A stretch of DNA of 64,000 nucleotides from Paramoeba atlantica (taxonomy: Eukaryota; Discosea). Numbering within the stretch: the first letter of the stretch is position 1; each line of letters opens with the position of its first letter. The stretch spans positions 1 through 64,000 of the forward strand of contig CDRNVI010000103.1 in the NCBI GenBank assembly GCA_977017575.1, in the 5' to 3' direction. Made by a program: the position numbers and the translations under genes. The notes under the pieces are model-generated. The model did no database searches. It worked only from the letters and a program-made list of their open reading frames with translations, and was not told where the DNA came from. Shown here one piece after another: positions 1-10,359 of the stretch.

Positions 1-1585
1 ATCTCGTTCCCCTAGCGAAGAACTTTGCCGCCTTTTTTTCATAGAGACCCCCTGGTGCCCTGTCGGTGATTCGAAAGTTGGCAAAAAACAGAAATTTTGG
101 ATTTTTAATCATATTCAGAAAAAGTAACACCAACCAAAAAAATATATTTAAAAATGCTTATCCTAGAAGAAAACCACAACGAATCAATAACCAGAATGTC
201 CTCCATTGTTTTGCAGTACTTTTCGAAGCCTATTGGGAACCGAATCAATGGAGTTTAACACTTTTTGTTTCTCAGGGGATCCTTTTAGGAAGGAAAAAGC
301 TTTTTTAATGGCTTGTGCAAGGGTGGCGTGATCGTGAGGCTTAATTTTGTTTTTTATAATTTTATCCTTTTGTCCCCAAACATTTTCAATAGGATTTAGA
401 TCAGGCGAGTTTGGCGGCCAAGATAGAAATTTTATATTATTTCTTCTTAATTCGGCCTTCGCCATATTGTGGGTCGTGGCGTTGTCCATTTGGACCGTGA
501 CATCCCTCAAATGATTTTTGAGGTAAGCTAAAAAGCCGTTCGGTTTTTGAAACGCCTCAAGAATCACTTCCCTAGAGACCTTGTGTGTGTTATCATAACT
601 TGTGCGGTCATTAGGCTCAAAAACATGCAAAAAAAGCCATGCTGAACGCTTATTCCCATCCAGGCCATCACGCCCTTTCCCCCATACCATCTCCGGTTTC
701 TCCGGCGAGGTTTTCTCGGACCCCCTTTTTTTGTAATGTAAAACTGAGAACCGTGGACCCCACAGGTAAACAACTTCTCATCTGTCCAAATAATTTTATT
801 CAAATCATCTTTTGGCTATAAAAGCAATTCATTTGCCAGCCGCAGGCGCTGCAATTTGTGATCTTCTGTTAGGTCACAATTAGGCCCTTTGGCCAATCTG
901 CCATAATTTTTTGCTCTTAAAATAGACTTAACCTTACTTAAGGAACATTCATATCCCATATTTTAAACCTGTTCATGTACCCAACTATACGTCAGGCACC
1001 CATCTTCTTTTTCATTTTCTTCATCCACAATGTCTTTTAAAAGTGAGGTGAAACGTCGTGAAGGTTTCTTTTTACCCGGCGCTTTTTGAGGTGAAAGATC
1101 TTCACCTTCTCTCCATTTTTTTATGAAACGGCTTATTGTACGGCGAGCGCGTCCAAAGTTTTTCGCGAGCCGATGAACACTTATACCATTCTTGTATTGT
1201 TTTATTATTTCGAGACGCTCTGAAAGAGACACTTCTATAGTGCCTTTGTGCGATATTGGGGGGGTAGTTTAGCCTATTATCTTTCCACCCTTCTACATAT
1301 TCACCACTTTTAGGGTTAGTCGGTCTTGTATTCATGTTGTTGAGGTTTGAAAAACTCTATTAAATAGCTATTGGTGCTTCTACAGAAACATTGCTTGAGC
1401 ATAAAGAAATTAGAAGACTATTTAAGCTTACACACATTCAAATAAACCACAAAAACATGAAATTATCGGGAAAAAATGGTTGTGTACACAGAACACGTCC
1501 AAAAAACAGTGTTTTTTGGACCCAGGGGGCACCAGGGGGTCTCTATAAAAAAAGGCGGCAAAGCTCTTCGCTACGGGAACGAGAT
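1..1585 (-). mobile_element. Tc1/mariner DNA transposon, decayed, with ~60 bp terminal inverted repeats
   Basis: The first ~62 bases and bases ~1523-1585 are imperfect inverted repeats of each other. Both outer ends read ATCTCGTTCC and both inner parts contain the run that ends CCCCCTGGTGCCC. The interior carries a minus-strand Tc1/mariner transposase. The left end coincides with the window edge, so the TA target duplication on that side cannot be seen. I infer one complete element length that is no longer able to make its own transposase. Its inverted repeats differ from those of the mariner elements at 20.5 and 39.4 kb, so it belongs to a different family. Confidence 0.85.
184..1232 (-). 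pseudogene. Tc1/mariner transposase, DD32E-type, inactivated
   Basis: An N-terminal helix-turn-helix segment (1232 down to 963) contains KNGISVHRLAKNFGRARRT. The catalytic domain follows in other frames: first Asp in IIWTDEKLF, second Asp in VQMDNATTH, and the Glu in NSPDLNPIENVW. I count 32 residues between the second Asp and the Glu, against 34 in classical Tc1. The frame is broken by a stop just after the HTH part (about 963), another near 820, and a frameshift at the A7 run near 629-635. Source of the family assignment: the motif set is diagnostic for IS630/Tc1/mariner enzymes. Confidence 0.85.
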
Positions 1586-1833
1586 CTCTTCAATGCTGCA
1601 AAGATGAGCAAAAACGGATAAAAAAATTAAATTTTCCCAGGAGGGGGCAAGATCAACAACCGCCCCTGTATGTATAGTATAATATTACTTCGTTCGCTGA
1701 ACTAGCGAACCTGTGAACACCCCAGCGAACCAAAAAGTAACCCATAACGAGGACTCTGTATGTCTTCTCTTCTCCTCCTATCCCCAACTCACGTTTCCCA
1801 TCTCTTTCTCCCCTTCTTTACTTTTTTCTCCCC

Positions 1834-2433
1834 ATGACCGACCCCGCCACCACCACCTACGACGACGACCCCGCGCTCGGGAAACCCCTCCCCGCGCTCT
1901 CCACGCTCCACGTCGTCCGTGGCGCCCCCCTCCCCGACCTCACCGCCCACCCCTGCTTCGTGGTCTACTTCTGGGCGAAGTACTACAAGGGGGGGCTGGG
2001 GATCTCCGAGGAGCTCACCCAGCTCCAGCAGCGCCACCCCGCGGTCCCCATCCTGGCCATCGCGGCCGACCCGGAGCTCGCCCAGGTCGAGAAATTCCTC
2101 TCGGTGGAAAAGTTCGACGAGAAGACGGGGAGGCCCGCGCGCCTGCAAGTGGCCGCGGTGTGCTTCGACCCCCACGGGGCGGTGCGCAAGGCGTTCGCGG
2201 CCTCCGTGATGGACGGGGCCGCGGTGAGTGTGCCGCAGGGGTTTGTGGTGCGGGACGGGAAGATTGGGTGGCGCCAGGTGTTCTCGCAGAGTTTGCCCGT
2301 CGGGGGGACGGATTTTGAGGAACAGATGAAAAAGGTGATGGGGGGGATGGGGTTGATCTCGCATGGGGTGAGGCCGAGGGTGGAGGCGGGGCCGGTGGAG
2401 GAGGCGGAGGCGGAGGAGATGTCGTTGTTTTGA
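1834..2433 (+). CDS. Redoxin/thioredoxin-fold protein lacking the catalytic cysteines
   Basis: This 199-residue GC-rich frame starts at an ATG that directly follows a ~75-base pyrimidine-rich leader. Residues ~25-160 look like an AhpC/TlpA-type redoxin domain. The beta-strand VVYFWAKYYKGG (about residues 43-54) sits where family members have FWATWCxPC, followed by a helix (SEELTQLQQRHP) and the strand PILAIAAD. A later segment (SVPQGFVVRDGKIGWRQVF) resembles the usual cis-Pro region. The C-terminus is acidic (EEAEAEEMSLF). The active-site cysteines are replaced by Tyr-Tyr-Lys, so ordinary peroxidase or disulfide chemistry is unlikely. A structural or binding role is an inference. The fold assignment is moderately sure; the function is unknown. 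Confidence 0.65.
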   Translation: MTDPATTTYDDDPALGKPLPALSTLHVVRGAPLPDLTAHPCFVVYFWAKYYKGGLGISEELTQLQQRHPAVPILAIAADPELAQVEKFLSVEKFDEKTGRPARLQVAAVCFDPHGAVRKAFAASVMDGAAVSVPQGFVVRDGKIGWRQVFSQSLPVGGTDFEEQMKKVMGGMGLISHGVRPRVEAGPVEEAEAEEMSLF

Positions 2434-2699
2434 GGAAAGGGGAGGGGGAGTGAGCGGGTGTGGAAGAAAGTGGGCGAAACATACAAGAAATATTTTTTGA
2501 GGCCTGGTGAAAAAGCGACGCCCGGAGAACCGAATACAGGAAAGCTTAACTTGGAATCGCACATTTTCATCACGGAAGGCATGCCTACCCGCTCAAAATT
2601 TAATGTATTTGAGAACAAAATAACAACTTACCTTTTACCTTTACGTTACCTTTCCCTTTTGAATATGCAGTATACCCTACATCACTTTTCAACTTTTAC

Positions 2700-2836
2700 A
2701 GACATTATATCCTCTTTTCTCTCCTTTTTCCTCTTTCCTTTTCTCTCTTTCCCCTCTTCCCCCTTTCTCTTTCCACCTCCTTTCTTTCCCTCTTCCCTAA
2801 ACACCTTTTTTTTTCCTTTTTTCTCACCTCCCTCTC
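2700..2836 (+). promoter_or_regulatory. Long polypyrimidine leader before the eS12 start codon
   Basis: About 137 bases are almost purely C and T. The last AG dinucleotide upstream is in the TTTTACAG motif that ends near 2701. Similar leaders precede the genes at 1834, 15025, 30922, 50200 and 57941. This could be the 5' leader after a trans-splice acceptor at the TTTACAG, or a TOP-like or initiator region. The sequence alone does not decide between these. Confidence 0.5.
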
Positions 2837-3235
2837 ATGGCCGACGAGACCACCACCACCCCAACCCCCCCTCCCGCCTCGGAGGACGCCACCTCTCTGT
2901 TACGCACTGTGCTACGCGGGGCGCACAACGCGAACGGTCTGCTCCGCGGTCTCTCGCAAACCGCCCGGGCCCTGGACAAAGGGGTCTGTAAGCTCTGCGT
3001 GCTCGCGGAAGACTGCGAGGAGGAGGCCGCGAAGAATCTGATCACCGCGCTGGCCCGAGAGCACTCGGTGGATCTGCTCCGGGTCCCGAGCCGAGCGGAC
3101 CTCGGGGAGCTCGCGGGCCTGGTGAAGTACGACATGGACCACGCCGTGAAGAAGACCATCGGGACCAGCGCGGTCGCGGTGACGGTGGTCCCGGAGTGCG
3201 TGACGGAGTTCCAAAAACTTTTGGGGAAAAAATAA
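2837..3235 (+). CDS. RPS12: 40S ribosomal protein eS12
   Basis: This 132-residue protein of the L7Ae/L30e family has the usual length of cytosolic eS12. After a Thr/Pro-rich start it follows the family pattern: LRTVLRGAHNANGLLRGL (compare the family's AL..A...GL.RGL), KLCVLAEDCEEEAAKNLI, then LLRVPSRADLGELAGL and the C-terminal strand GTSAVAVTV. eS12 sits in the beak of the small ribosomal subunit. The ATG at 2837 is chosen because it follows the pyrimidine leader and gives the normal length. No intron is present. The gene is GC-rich while both flanks are not. Confidence 0.93.
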   Translation: MADETTTTPTPPPASEDATSLLRTVLRGAHNANGLLRGLSQTARALDKGVCKLCVLAEDCEEEAAKNLITALAREHSVDLLRVPSRADLGELAGLVKYDMDHAVKKTIGTSAVAVTVVPECVTEFQKLLGKK

Positions 3236-3516
3236 AGGATAAAAAGGGAAGGGGAAGGGGAAGGAAGGGGGAAGAAGAAGAAATGTGTAAAAGGAAAGAG
3301 GAAAAGAAAATTTGGGGAAAGATAAAAGGTTTGTGTTCCAATGTTGTGTGGGAAATGCAAGAGGCACTCTATATTGTATTCTTAAAGTAAGTAACATAAT
3401 ATACAATGTGTCAAAGTGTCCTTACGAAATGAGAAGTCGTTGGAATGAACACTCCTACTAAAGTTGTTACTCTATCTATCAAACAAAATCTTTTTCATTT
3501 CCTTCTTATTCCACCA

Positions 3517-4644
3517 ATGGGCCTACTCGAAAAGAAACGTGACATTGAGGAAGAAATTGCTCGCACACAGAAAAATAAAAAGACAGAACACCACCTCGGT
3601 CGGCTCAAGGGCAAACTTGCGCAAATCAAAACACAAATCCTTGAGGCCTCTTCCAAATCCAAGGCCACCGGGGACGGCTTCGATGTGCGGAAAAGCGGGG
3701 ACGTGCGGGTCGCCCTTGTCGGGTTTCCCTCCGTCGGCAAAAGCTCGTTTCTGGGAAAATTCACCACCACCCAAAGCGCCACCGCGGCCTACGAGTTCAC
3801 CACACTCACCTGCATCCCGGGCATCCTGGAGTACAAAGGCACAGAGATTCAAATCCTGGATCTTCCCGGAATTCTCGAGGGCGCCTCCGAAGGCAAGGGC
3901 CGGGGGCGGCAAGTGATTGCCACCGCGCGCACCGCCGATCTCATCCTGCTCATGATGGATGCGGAGAAGGCAGAGGTCCAGCGTCGGCTGCTGACGGCTG
4001 AGCTCGAGAGCGTCGGGCTTCGTCTCAACTGCGCGCCTCCAAAAATTTCGTTGAAAAAAAAGCCTAGCGGTACGCGAAATTTAATTTCCTACAGCTGTAC
4101 CTGTGGGCCGCTGACCCGCGGGCTCTCGGAGAGGCTCGTATGTGACTTACTCCGGGAGTACAAAATCCACAACGCGGAGGTGGTGATTCGAGAGGACTGC
4201 CCCGTGGAGGGTTTGATTGATGTGCTCGAGGGCAACCGGCGGTACGTCCCCGCGCTCCATGTGTACAATAAAATCGACAACGTGTGTATGGAGGAAATTG
4301 ACCGCCTGGCACGTCTCCCGCATAGTGTGGTGATGTCGCTGGCGTGGGAGCTGAATTTTGAGGCCGTGCGACGGGGGTTGTGGGAACATCTCGGGCTGGT
4401 GCGGGTGTATACCCGGCGACGAGGGGAGGCGATGCCGGATTTTGAAAAACCGTTTATTTTGGAATCCTCGGAGAGGAAAGAGGCCAGGGTGAGCCGGGTG
4501 TGTGATCGCATCCATAAGGATATGGTGGACAAGTTTAAGTACGCCGTGGTGTGGGGCACGAGTTGTCGTTACCAACCGCAGCGTGTTGGGCTGCGTCATG
4601 TTCTCGAGGATGAGGACGTGATTATGATTGTAAGTGCGGGGTAA
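3517..4644 (+). CDS. DRG2: Developmentally regulated GTP-binding protein DRG2
   Basis: This Obg/DRG-subfamily GTPase has 375 residues from the ATG at 3517. The start is chosen because MGLLEKKRDIEEEIARTQKN matches the conserved DRG2 N-terminus. An upstream in-frame ATG at 3445 would only add translated leader. The P-loop GFPSVGKSS is near residues 68-76, the G3 motif DLPGILEGA near 114, and NKID near 250. A TGS domain occupies the C-terminus, where FKYAVVWGTS and the RVGLxHxLEDEDVIMIV pattern are visible. DRG2 binds its partner DFRP2/RWDD1 and associates with ribosomes in other eukaryotes. Residues ~175-195 (KKKPSGTRNLISYSC) diverge from the usual sequence but stay in frame. It is intronless. 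Confidence 0.95.
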   Translation: MGLLEKKRDIEEEIARTQKNKKTEHHLGRLKGKLAQIKTQILEASSKSKATGDGFDVRKSGDVRVALVGFPSVGKSSFLGKFTTTQSATAAYEFTTLTCIPGILEYKGTEIQILDLPGILEGASEGKGRGRQVIATARTADLILLMMDAEKAEVQRRLLTAELESVGLRLNCAPPKISLKKKPSGTRNLISYSCTCGPLTRGLSERLVCDLLREYKIHNAEVVIREDCPVEGLIDVLEGNRRYVPALHVYNKIDNVCMEEIDRLARLPHSVVMSLAWELNFEAVRRGLWEHLGLVRVYTRRRGEAMPDFEKPFILESSERKEARVSRVCDRIHKDMVDKFKYAVVWGTSCRYQPQRVGLRHVLEDEDVIMIVSAG

Positions 4645-4805
4645 GGAGAAGGGGGGTACGTTTAGGGAAAGACATTGGTGTACCACTTTGAAAGACAAGG
4701 GTGTGGGGTATCATGTCCAGTGCACCAAAATTTTATTGCGCCGAGCGCTCGAAGACGACTGTATGACAGCGAAAACAATTAGGCTAGCCGCCATATCCGA
4801 GTGTA

Positions 4806-5040
4806 CCTTGTTGGGGATATTTGCCAAAACAACTTATCGTCCTTAGCCTTACGAGAAATCAGCTCAAAGGGGAAATGCAGCTCTCGGGAATGTCTTATAA
4901 CCTCGAGTTCATAAATATGGGAGAAAATGAATTTCGACGCAATCGCCGGAAAGTCTTCTTGAAAGATAAAGTATACGTAATACAGGAATCACCGCCTTGA
5001 ACGACTCTACTCGCCGAGGATTTTCTTTTTAGGCTGCTTA
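4806..5040 (+). pseudogene. LRR gene relic, paralogue of the fragment at 7345-7725
   Basis: Bases from about 4806 (TTGTTGGGGATATTTGCC) align with those from about 7345. They encode degraded LRR coding sequence as far as GAGAAAATGAATTTCG. The middle is deleted. The segment resumes with the family's C-terminal coding end (AATACAGGAATC through GAGGATTTTCTTTTTAG). Stops interrupt it and there is no N-terminal cap. Confidence 0.7.
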
Positions 5041-5192
5041 AATGTGATTTTTTTATGTAAATTTGTATGTAAATAAGGCGTAGACTTAAGATGATATGTT
5101 TTTCATGCAGTGTATTTCAACAATATTTCAATGTAGCTCAGTTCTATCTTCAGTCTGTTAGTGTTCTATCTTAAGTTCCCTGTCACTGATAA

Positions 5193-5933
5193 ATGGATCC
5201 GAGTGTAGCTCGACGCCCTTCTAAAGTTCAATACGTGCTTCTACCAGCAGAACTACAGCTCACGCGTTTCCTGGATGAGACGACAGGAATTAAACAAATA
5301 TTCGATTTGAGTGCCCCTGGATGTACGTGGCACGGTGTACGCTGCGATGAAAGTAACAGGATTGTTTTAGTTGATTGGGTTTCGGTAAGAATCGCGAATC
5401 TTCATTGGGAGCACATCCCCCCTCATCTTTCGGAACTTCACTTAGGCTTCAACGATTTGCGATGTGTTTTACCAACTGGAATTTTGCCGCAGAGTCTTCA
5501 AGTACTGAGTTCTTCCCGCAACGAAATGCATGGATCGGTAGATCTCAGTGCGCTTCCCTCTGCTTTAAAAACCCTCATGTTGCGGTCCAATGCTTTTACA
5601 GGAGAAATCATGTTGGATTCTTTACCACCCGAAATGACAGAATTAAATCTAAGCAAAAATAGATTATTCGGTTCAATATTCCTCAATGCGTTACCTTCAT
5701 CTCTGGCCATTTTGGATTTATCTTCAAACAGATTTAGCGGCATGCTTGATCTTTGTCCGCTAAACAACGGAATAAACGCTTTATGGTTGTATGGAAATCA
5801 ATTTTCTTGTATACTAGATCTACGCAATCCTCCTGACTCGTTAATGGAGTTCAATGTATGGAATAAAGGGTGTGAATTCCGTCCACCTGTGTCAGGATGG
5901 AAGAACTTTAATGAGTATTGGAGACGTCCCTGA
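5193..5933 (+). CDS. LRR family protein, intact, 246 aa
   Basis: The N-terminal cap contains LPAELQLTRFLDETTG and CTWHGVRCDESN, the local form of the shared LPPEFxLxxF and CxWxGVxC motifs. About six repeats of ~22-23 residues follow, such as LPSALKTLMLRSNAFTGEI and LPPEMTELNLSKNRLFGSI. The repeat phase is plant-like (LxxLxLxxNxFSGxI). No signal peptide is apparent from MDPSVARRPSKVQ, and no membrane segment or GPI-type tail. LRR arrays bind proteins, but the ligand is unknown. A broken copy of this gene lies at 8745-9880. I am sure of the family and not of the role. Confidence 0.8.
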   Translation: MDPSVARRPSKVQYVLLPAELQLTRFLDETTGIKQIFDLSAPGCTWHGVRCDESNRIVLVDWVSVRIANLHWEHIPPHLSELHLGFNDLRCVLPTGILPQSLQVLSSSRNEMHGSVDLSALPSALKTLMLRSNAFTGEIMLDSLPPEMTELNLSKNRLFGSIFLNALPSSLAILDLSSNRFSGMLDLCPLNNGINALWLYGNQFSCILDLRNPPDSLMEFNVWNKGCEFRPPVSGWKNFNEYWRRP

Positions 5934-6234
5934 TCTTTTAATTATTCAAATTGGGTAATGTACAGCGTACAGTGCTCGTACAAAAGAATTTACGTAAAAA
6001 TGCGTGACGTAAAAAATAATTAAATTATTTTAGTCCAAGCTCTTGGTACGACGAATCGAAAGGACCGCTAAATCCTCACTTTTTGGAAAGAACGGCGCCA
6101 CATTATACCGAAATCGGGGCAACGATAACTTATATTGTACCCAAAAGAATATTTTTTCTATTTTTTAGTGTCTCGATTATAGAGCTTTCAATACTTGGTT
6201 TTCCTGACATGTGCACCTGTTTTGACCTTCGCTG

Positions 6235-7076
6235 AGTCCTCAGGTGGAAGCATGATGAGGATATTCCGCAAGATTTTGTGTCCTTAAAGAATCACGGAGT
6301 AGTGCTGGATGAACTTTGCCCTAATCATAAGACATCAGGTTCACCACATAAAAGAAATAAGTTGCTCCGCGTATGTTGGAGAAGGAATGGAAACGCAAAG
6401 CGTCGAAAGCGATTAAGCAGTTTGGCTCCTTATTTTTCGGCTAAGCAAAAGATGTCAAAGATGAAATTCATGTTCTGGATTAAGCTATGTAAGAGGGTCG
6501 AAATGTCTAGTATAGCTTCCCAGTGTATGGTCAGCCGGGTGACTGCTTTTGAATGGAAACGTCAACTTCTAAGATGGGTGTCGAAGGCCGTTGAAGAGCC
6601 CAACAAGACTATATGGTTTTCGAAGTGTGCGGTGGACGAAACCTTTCTGGCAGCAAGCATCGCTTCCGGGCGCTTTTGCTGTCCCTTAAATCTGTTAAGA
6701 AAGAAATTATTTTGACAGAAGGTGAGGAATCTTGTTCTGATTCATCTGAAAGAGAAGAAGCTGAAGGTAACGAAGGTGAAGAAGATGACACGTGGAACAT
6801 AATACAACAATTCATGTCGTAAAGAGGAAGCGAGTGTTCAAGATGAAAGCAATGTATTCTGTTAAAAAGTGGTCCAAAAAAATTATTTTTGAAAGTGGGT
6901 ACGATATAAGTTGTCTGCACCCCGAAATCGATGAGGTTTCGAAGTTTCGCAGGAAAGGAAGTACTCACACGCTTTATGATCTGTATTGTCATCCAGAGTA
7001 CATTCTTGGACCACAATGCCGTTGGAACGTTTTGCTCCTAACGTTAGAGCTCGTGCGAGGGAAAGCTCCGCTGTGA
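6235..7076 (+). pseudogene. Merlin/IS1595-type transposase relic
   Basis: The translated segments follow the better preserved element at 21.9 kb: DFVSLKNHGVVLDELCP, then KTSGSPHKRNKLLRVCW, an HTH-like stretch (IASQCMVSRVTAFEWK) and KCAVDETFL, which holds the first catalytic Asp. After that the frame is lost. Later catalytic residues are not recognisable. An acidic stretch (GEESCSDSSEREEAEGNEGEEDD) near 6720-6790 resembles the tail after the catalytic domain. The ISXO2/Merlin assignment comes mainly from its similarity to the 21.9 kb copy. Confidence 0.6.
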
Positions 7077-7344
7077 TTCCCGCTTCGAAGTGGCCTTTCT
7101 CGGTTAGAAATGGGACGGCCTCGTGGGCGTCAGGGAAATACGGTCAGTGAGAAGATTCAGAGTGCCTTAGGCGAAGGGATACTTCCCGGGAATTTATTAG
7201 GCGGAAGCCTTTCTCTCGAGATGGATGGAGCCTTGGCAGGTCCTCGAGGGAGGTCGCCTGACGCTTGGGGGGAGTGAAGTGTCATGGAAATGGATGTATT
7301 TCCCATGTGTTCTTATCGGCTTGTAGATAACTTGTTCGTTCTTT
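7077..7344. other. Short unassigned stretch between Merlin relic and LRR fragment
   Basis: It contains several CTCGAG and CCTCG-rich motifs, but no open frame of useful length and no clear repeat. I see nothing assignable. Confidence 0.3.
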
Positions 7345-7725
7345 CAACTTTGTTGGGAATATTTGCCAAAACAACTTATCGTCCTTAGCCTTCCGAAAAA
7401 CCAGCTTAAAGGGGAAATACCGCTCTCGGAAATGCCTTATGACCTTGAGTTCATAAGTGTGGGAGAAAATGAATTTGGCGGCAGCATTGATTTACAGCAT
7501 CTTCCGCCGACCTTGAAATATCTTTACTTGCATGACAATTTATTTGATTGTCAGATTAAGTTTACCTTATTGCCGAAAAGTCTCGTTGAACTCGATTTGC
7601 AGAACAACGATAAACTGCGAGGGGAGCTTGATGTTTCGTTACTACCGGAGTCCTTAAGGTACAGTGTGTGTAATACAGGAATCGTCGCTTTGAATGGCCC
7701 TACTGAAAGAGGATTTTCTTTTTAG
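7345..7725 (+). pseudogene. N-terminally truncated LRR gene
   Basis: An open frame from ATG 7363 codes 120 residues with four LRR units (for example LPPTLKYLYLHDNLFDCQI and LPKSLVELDLQNNDKLRGE). It ends ALNGPTERGFSF. The conserved cap (LPxEF and CxWxGVxC) is missing, so this is probably the 3' half of a longer gene. The upstream homology already begins at ~7345 outside the frame. Two further degraded copies of this 3' half are at 4806-5040 and 9968-10412. It could be expressed as a short LRR protein, but the absent cap argues against that. Confidence 0.6.
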
Positions 7726-8215
7726 CCTGTCTTTCTATTTCAAATTCTTTTTATTTCTGTAGACTTTGGAAACGTATTTTTGCAAGCTTCGGAATTTGAA
7801 TCTTGTATATACAAGAGTAGTTGGAAATATGAATAATACAAAACTCACATTTTACAGGGGTGTAAAGTTAAACAGGGGTGTAGTATACATGTATGTCTTG
7901 TTTTTTATCCGCGATATAAATTTTAATTTTAAATCACTATTAATTTAGAAAAACAAATTGATTAATTTTTAACTCATTATTTTAATTTTAATTCAATGTT
8001 TCTAGAAAATAGTAGTTTCAAAATACTATACGTGAACGGGGCACTAAATATTTCCTATTTGACCCCTTTCCTTATCCTTTGGAACTCCAGTCGCAAATTT
8101 ATGATCAAATCTTTTACAAGATATTATTAAAGGTTGTCGGTTAAAAAAGGTTATCGGTTTGAAAAAGTTATCGATTAAAAAATGTTATCGGTTAAAAAAA
8201 CGAAAGGTTTCAATG
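7726..8215. other. AT-rich spacer
   Basis: AT-rich DNA with short TTTTAATTTTAATT repeats near 7915-8000 and a run of imperfect GGTTATCGGTTAAAAAA repeats near 8130-8200, four or so copies. I see no gene. Confidence 0.4.
8130..8205. repeat. Short imperfect tandem repeat (GTTATCGGTTAAAAA-like)
   Basis: About four adjacent copies of a ~20-base unit built around AAGGTTATCGGTTTGAAAAA. They sit directly next to the mariner relic at 8220 and may be part of its end. Confidence 0.5.
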
Positions 8216-8219
8216 ATGG

Positions 8220-8620
8220 ATTCCGGAAGTTGAGTCCGATTTCGGGGTTTTATCCCATTTTTTATGCGGCGAGCCATAGCTGCCCACGCCACTTCAGGGT
8301 TTAAGTCAGGGGAGAGAGGGGGAAGTCAATACGCCTTTTCGAGTACTTTTTTTTCACTTGAATGAGTTGGGGCGTTGTCCATTTGAAGGATGGACCTCTG
8401 GTGGGACCTCAAAAAACTAGCTATACCACTTTCCCCATACGCCAAAAGAATTTGCTCAGAATCAACTGAGGCTCTCCCTCAAAGATGAAATAGAACAACC
8501 CAAAGTTAAAAGAATATCCTATCCACAGCACTATCCCTCCCCGCTGAAAATATTTTTTGCGGCGGTCCGATTCCAGTTGTAGCACGCCGCTCCGGGTAAA
8601 GAGATGGTTGAGTTACGCAG
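8220..8620 (-). pseudogene. Tc1/mariner transposase relic
   Basis: Read on the minus strand, the segment gives ILQMDNAPTHSSEKKV, then LSPDLNPEVAW. These are the second catalytic Asp region and the third-acid region of a Tc1/mariner enzyme. Several stops and frameshifts are present and no terminal repeats are evident. Confidence 0.7.
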
Positions 8621-9073
8621 ACCTCTCTACCTTCTGTGATAGCCAAATCCTGGACGTCACTACAACATCGAATGCCGTTGTTTGCGGCTGATGAAACCGA
8701 TGATATTCTATTCGGGTACTCTTCCAGTTCTTCCCGTTATGAGCTGAAAAGAAAGTACAGTCCAATGCCTTTCTGAAAGAAATCACGTTGAATTCCTTAT
8801 CACCCGAGATGATAGAATTGAACCTAAGAAAGAATAAGTTATTCGGCTCGATTTTCTGGTAATGCGTTACCGTCATCTCTGTCCATTTTGAGTTCATCTT
8901 CAAACTAATTTAGCGGTATAATTCACTAAACAGCGGAATTAATGATTTGTGGTTGTATGGAAATCAATTTTCTTGTATACTAGATCTACGCAATCCTCCA
9001 GACGCGTTAATGGAGTTCAATGTATGGAACGAGGGATGTGAATTATTTCTCCTGTGCTAGGATGGACGAACTA

Positions 9074-9839
9074 CAGGGGGTGGCACGAAAATATGGGGGG
9101 GTCAAAATTTTTACAACTTGTCCAATTTTGGAAAGTAGCACCGCATTCGAGAGCTCTCGCAGAGATACGTGTCACCTGATATTGCGTTTCCTGTATCCAG
9201 GGGGGTAGGTCCCTATGCCGAAGGGGCTGAAAACAGTAATTGCAAGTTTGAAATTTTGAAAAATATGTCATTTAATATCCACAATGTCCTCCATTTTTTA
9301 GTAATGTAATCTTAATACGAGTTGGAACTGTCCTCAAAGTGTCTAAAAATGATTTTTTCTGTTCTCCTTTCAACAATTCAATCCCAGATGCGATCGCCGA
9401 TCGCAACTCTGACCGATTTGTGGGGCATAATGAGCTTTTGTGGGCATAAGTTATCCCACAAACATTTTCTTCGTACTCGCTTACTAAAAGTATGTGGTAG
9501 GTGACTTTAAGCTGTCCTCGAGGACTGTAACAATTCCGATCACGGTGCTGTACACCCCTGCCATTGGAATAAACCTGTTTCTGTTGGATAACGAGGCGGA
9601 AAGGTAAAAAAATAGAAGGAAAATACCTAAAATATCGAAAAAATCGAAGAATCTGAAGAAAATTGCAAGCTCCAAAAACGTATTTATTTGTCCTGAATTA
9701 AAAAATTAAAATCACGGGAAACGCAATATCAGGTGACACGTATCTCTGCGAGAGCTCGCAGAGAATGCGGTGCTACTTTCCAAAATTGGACAATTTATAT
9801 GAATTTTGACCCCACCCCATATTTTCGGGCCACCCCCTG
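9074..9839. mobile_element. TIR element with ~120 bp inverted arms, inserted at TA
   Basis: Bases 9074-9192 are repeated in inverted orientation at 9716-9839. The ends read CAGGGGGTGGC and GCCACCCCCTG, each flanked by TA (9072-9073 and 9840-9841). The TA duplication is typical of Tc1/mariner-mobilised non-autonomous elements. The ~520-base centre has no recognisable transposase. Related partial ends lie near 13260-13357, 24955-25027 and 42610-42700. Confidence 0.8.
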
Positions 9840-10035
9840 TATAAACATTGGAGACGTCACTAATCTTTTCGTTATTTTGCTTCTTTATTAGTCCCATATA
9901 CGATTTTGGGTAAATCTCGATCTTTTTAACAGAATAAAATACTGCCGCTTCGCGCATGCGAACCTGAAAAGAACAACGATAAACTTCGAGGCCTTATGAT
10001 TCTCTATCACCGAAGTCCGTGGCCTACAATATGCG

Positions 10036-10359
10036 TACAGTGCGTGGCTTTATTACGGGTTAATTAAGGGACACCCCCCATCAGGTTCCCGTAATTAACC
10101 GTCCCCTAACTCTCTATTTTGTTTTCTAAGGCCCTACTATACCTTTTTCTTTCAATTATCTTCCTTTATTAATCTCCTTTTTGTTCAGTTATCTTACAAA
10201 TACATTTTTATGTGTGCCTGATAACTTGCGCGCTCTGTTACTTGGGCGCTACACCTGTAGTTCTTTTGTCCCATTCCAAAGGTATGACCCCACCCCTATA
10301 TTATCCCTTAAATACCCGTCCCGTAATTAAGCCGTCCCGTAATAACACCACGCACTGTA
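10036..10359. mobile_element. MITE with 24 bp inverted repeats
   Basis: The left end TACAGTGCGTGGC and the right end, its reverse complement with one or two changes, bound 324 bases. Inside are several copies of the motif CCCGTAATTAA or its complement close to each end. There is no coding capacity. It sits in the LRR relic. Confidence 0.75.

Noticed and set aside
1713-2318. Long overlapping frames on both strands around the redoxin-like gene and similarly around SDHA and the 50.2 kb gene
   Set aside because: They are shadows caused by GC-rich codon use; they have Arg/Pro/Gly-rich composition and no domains.
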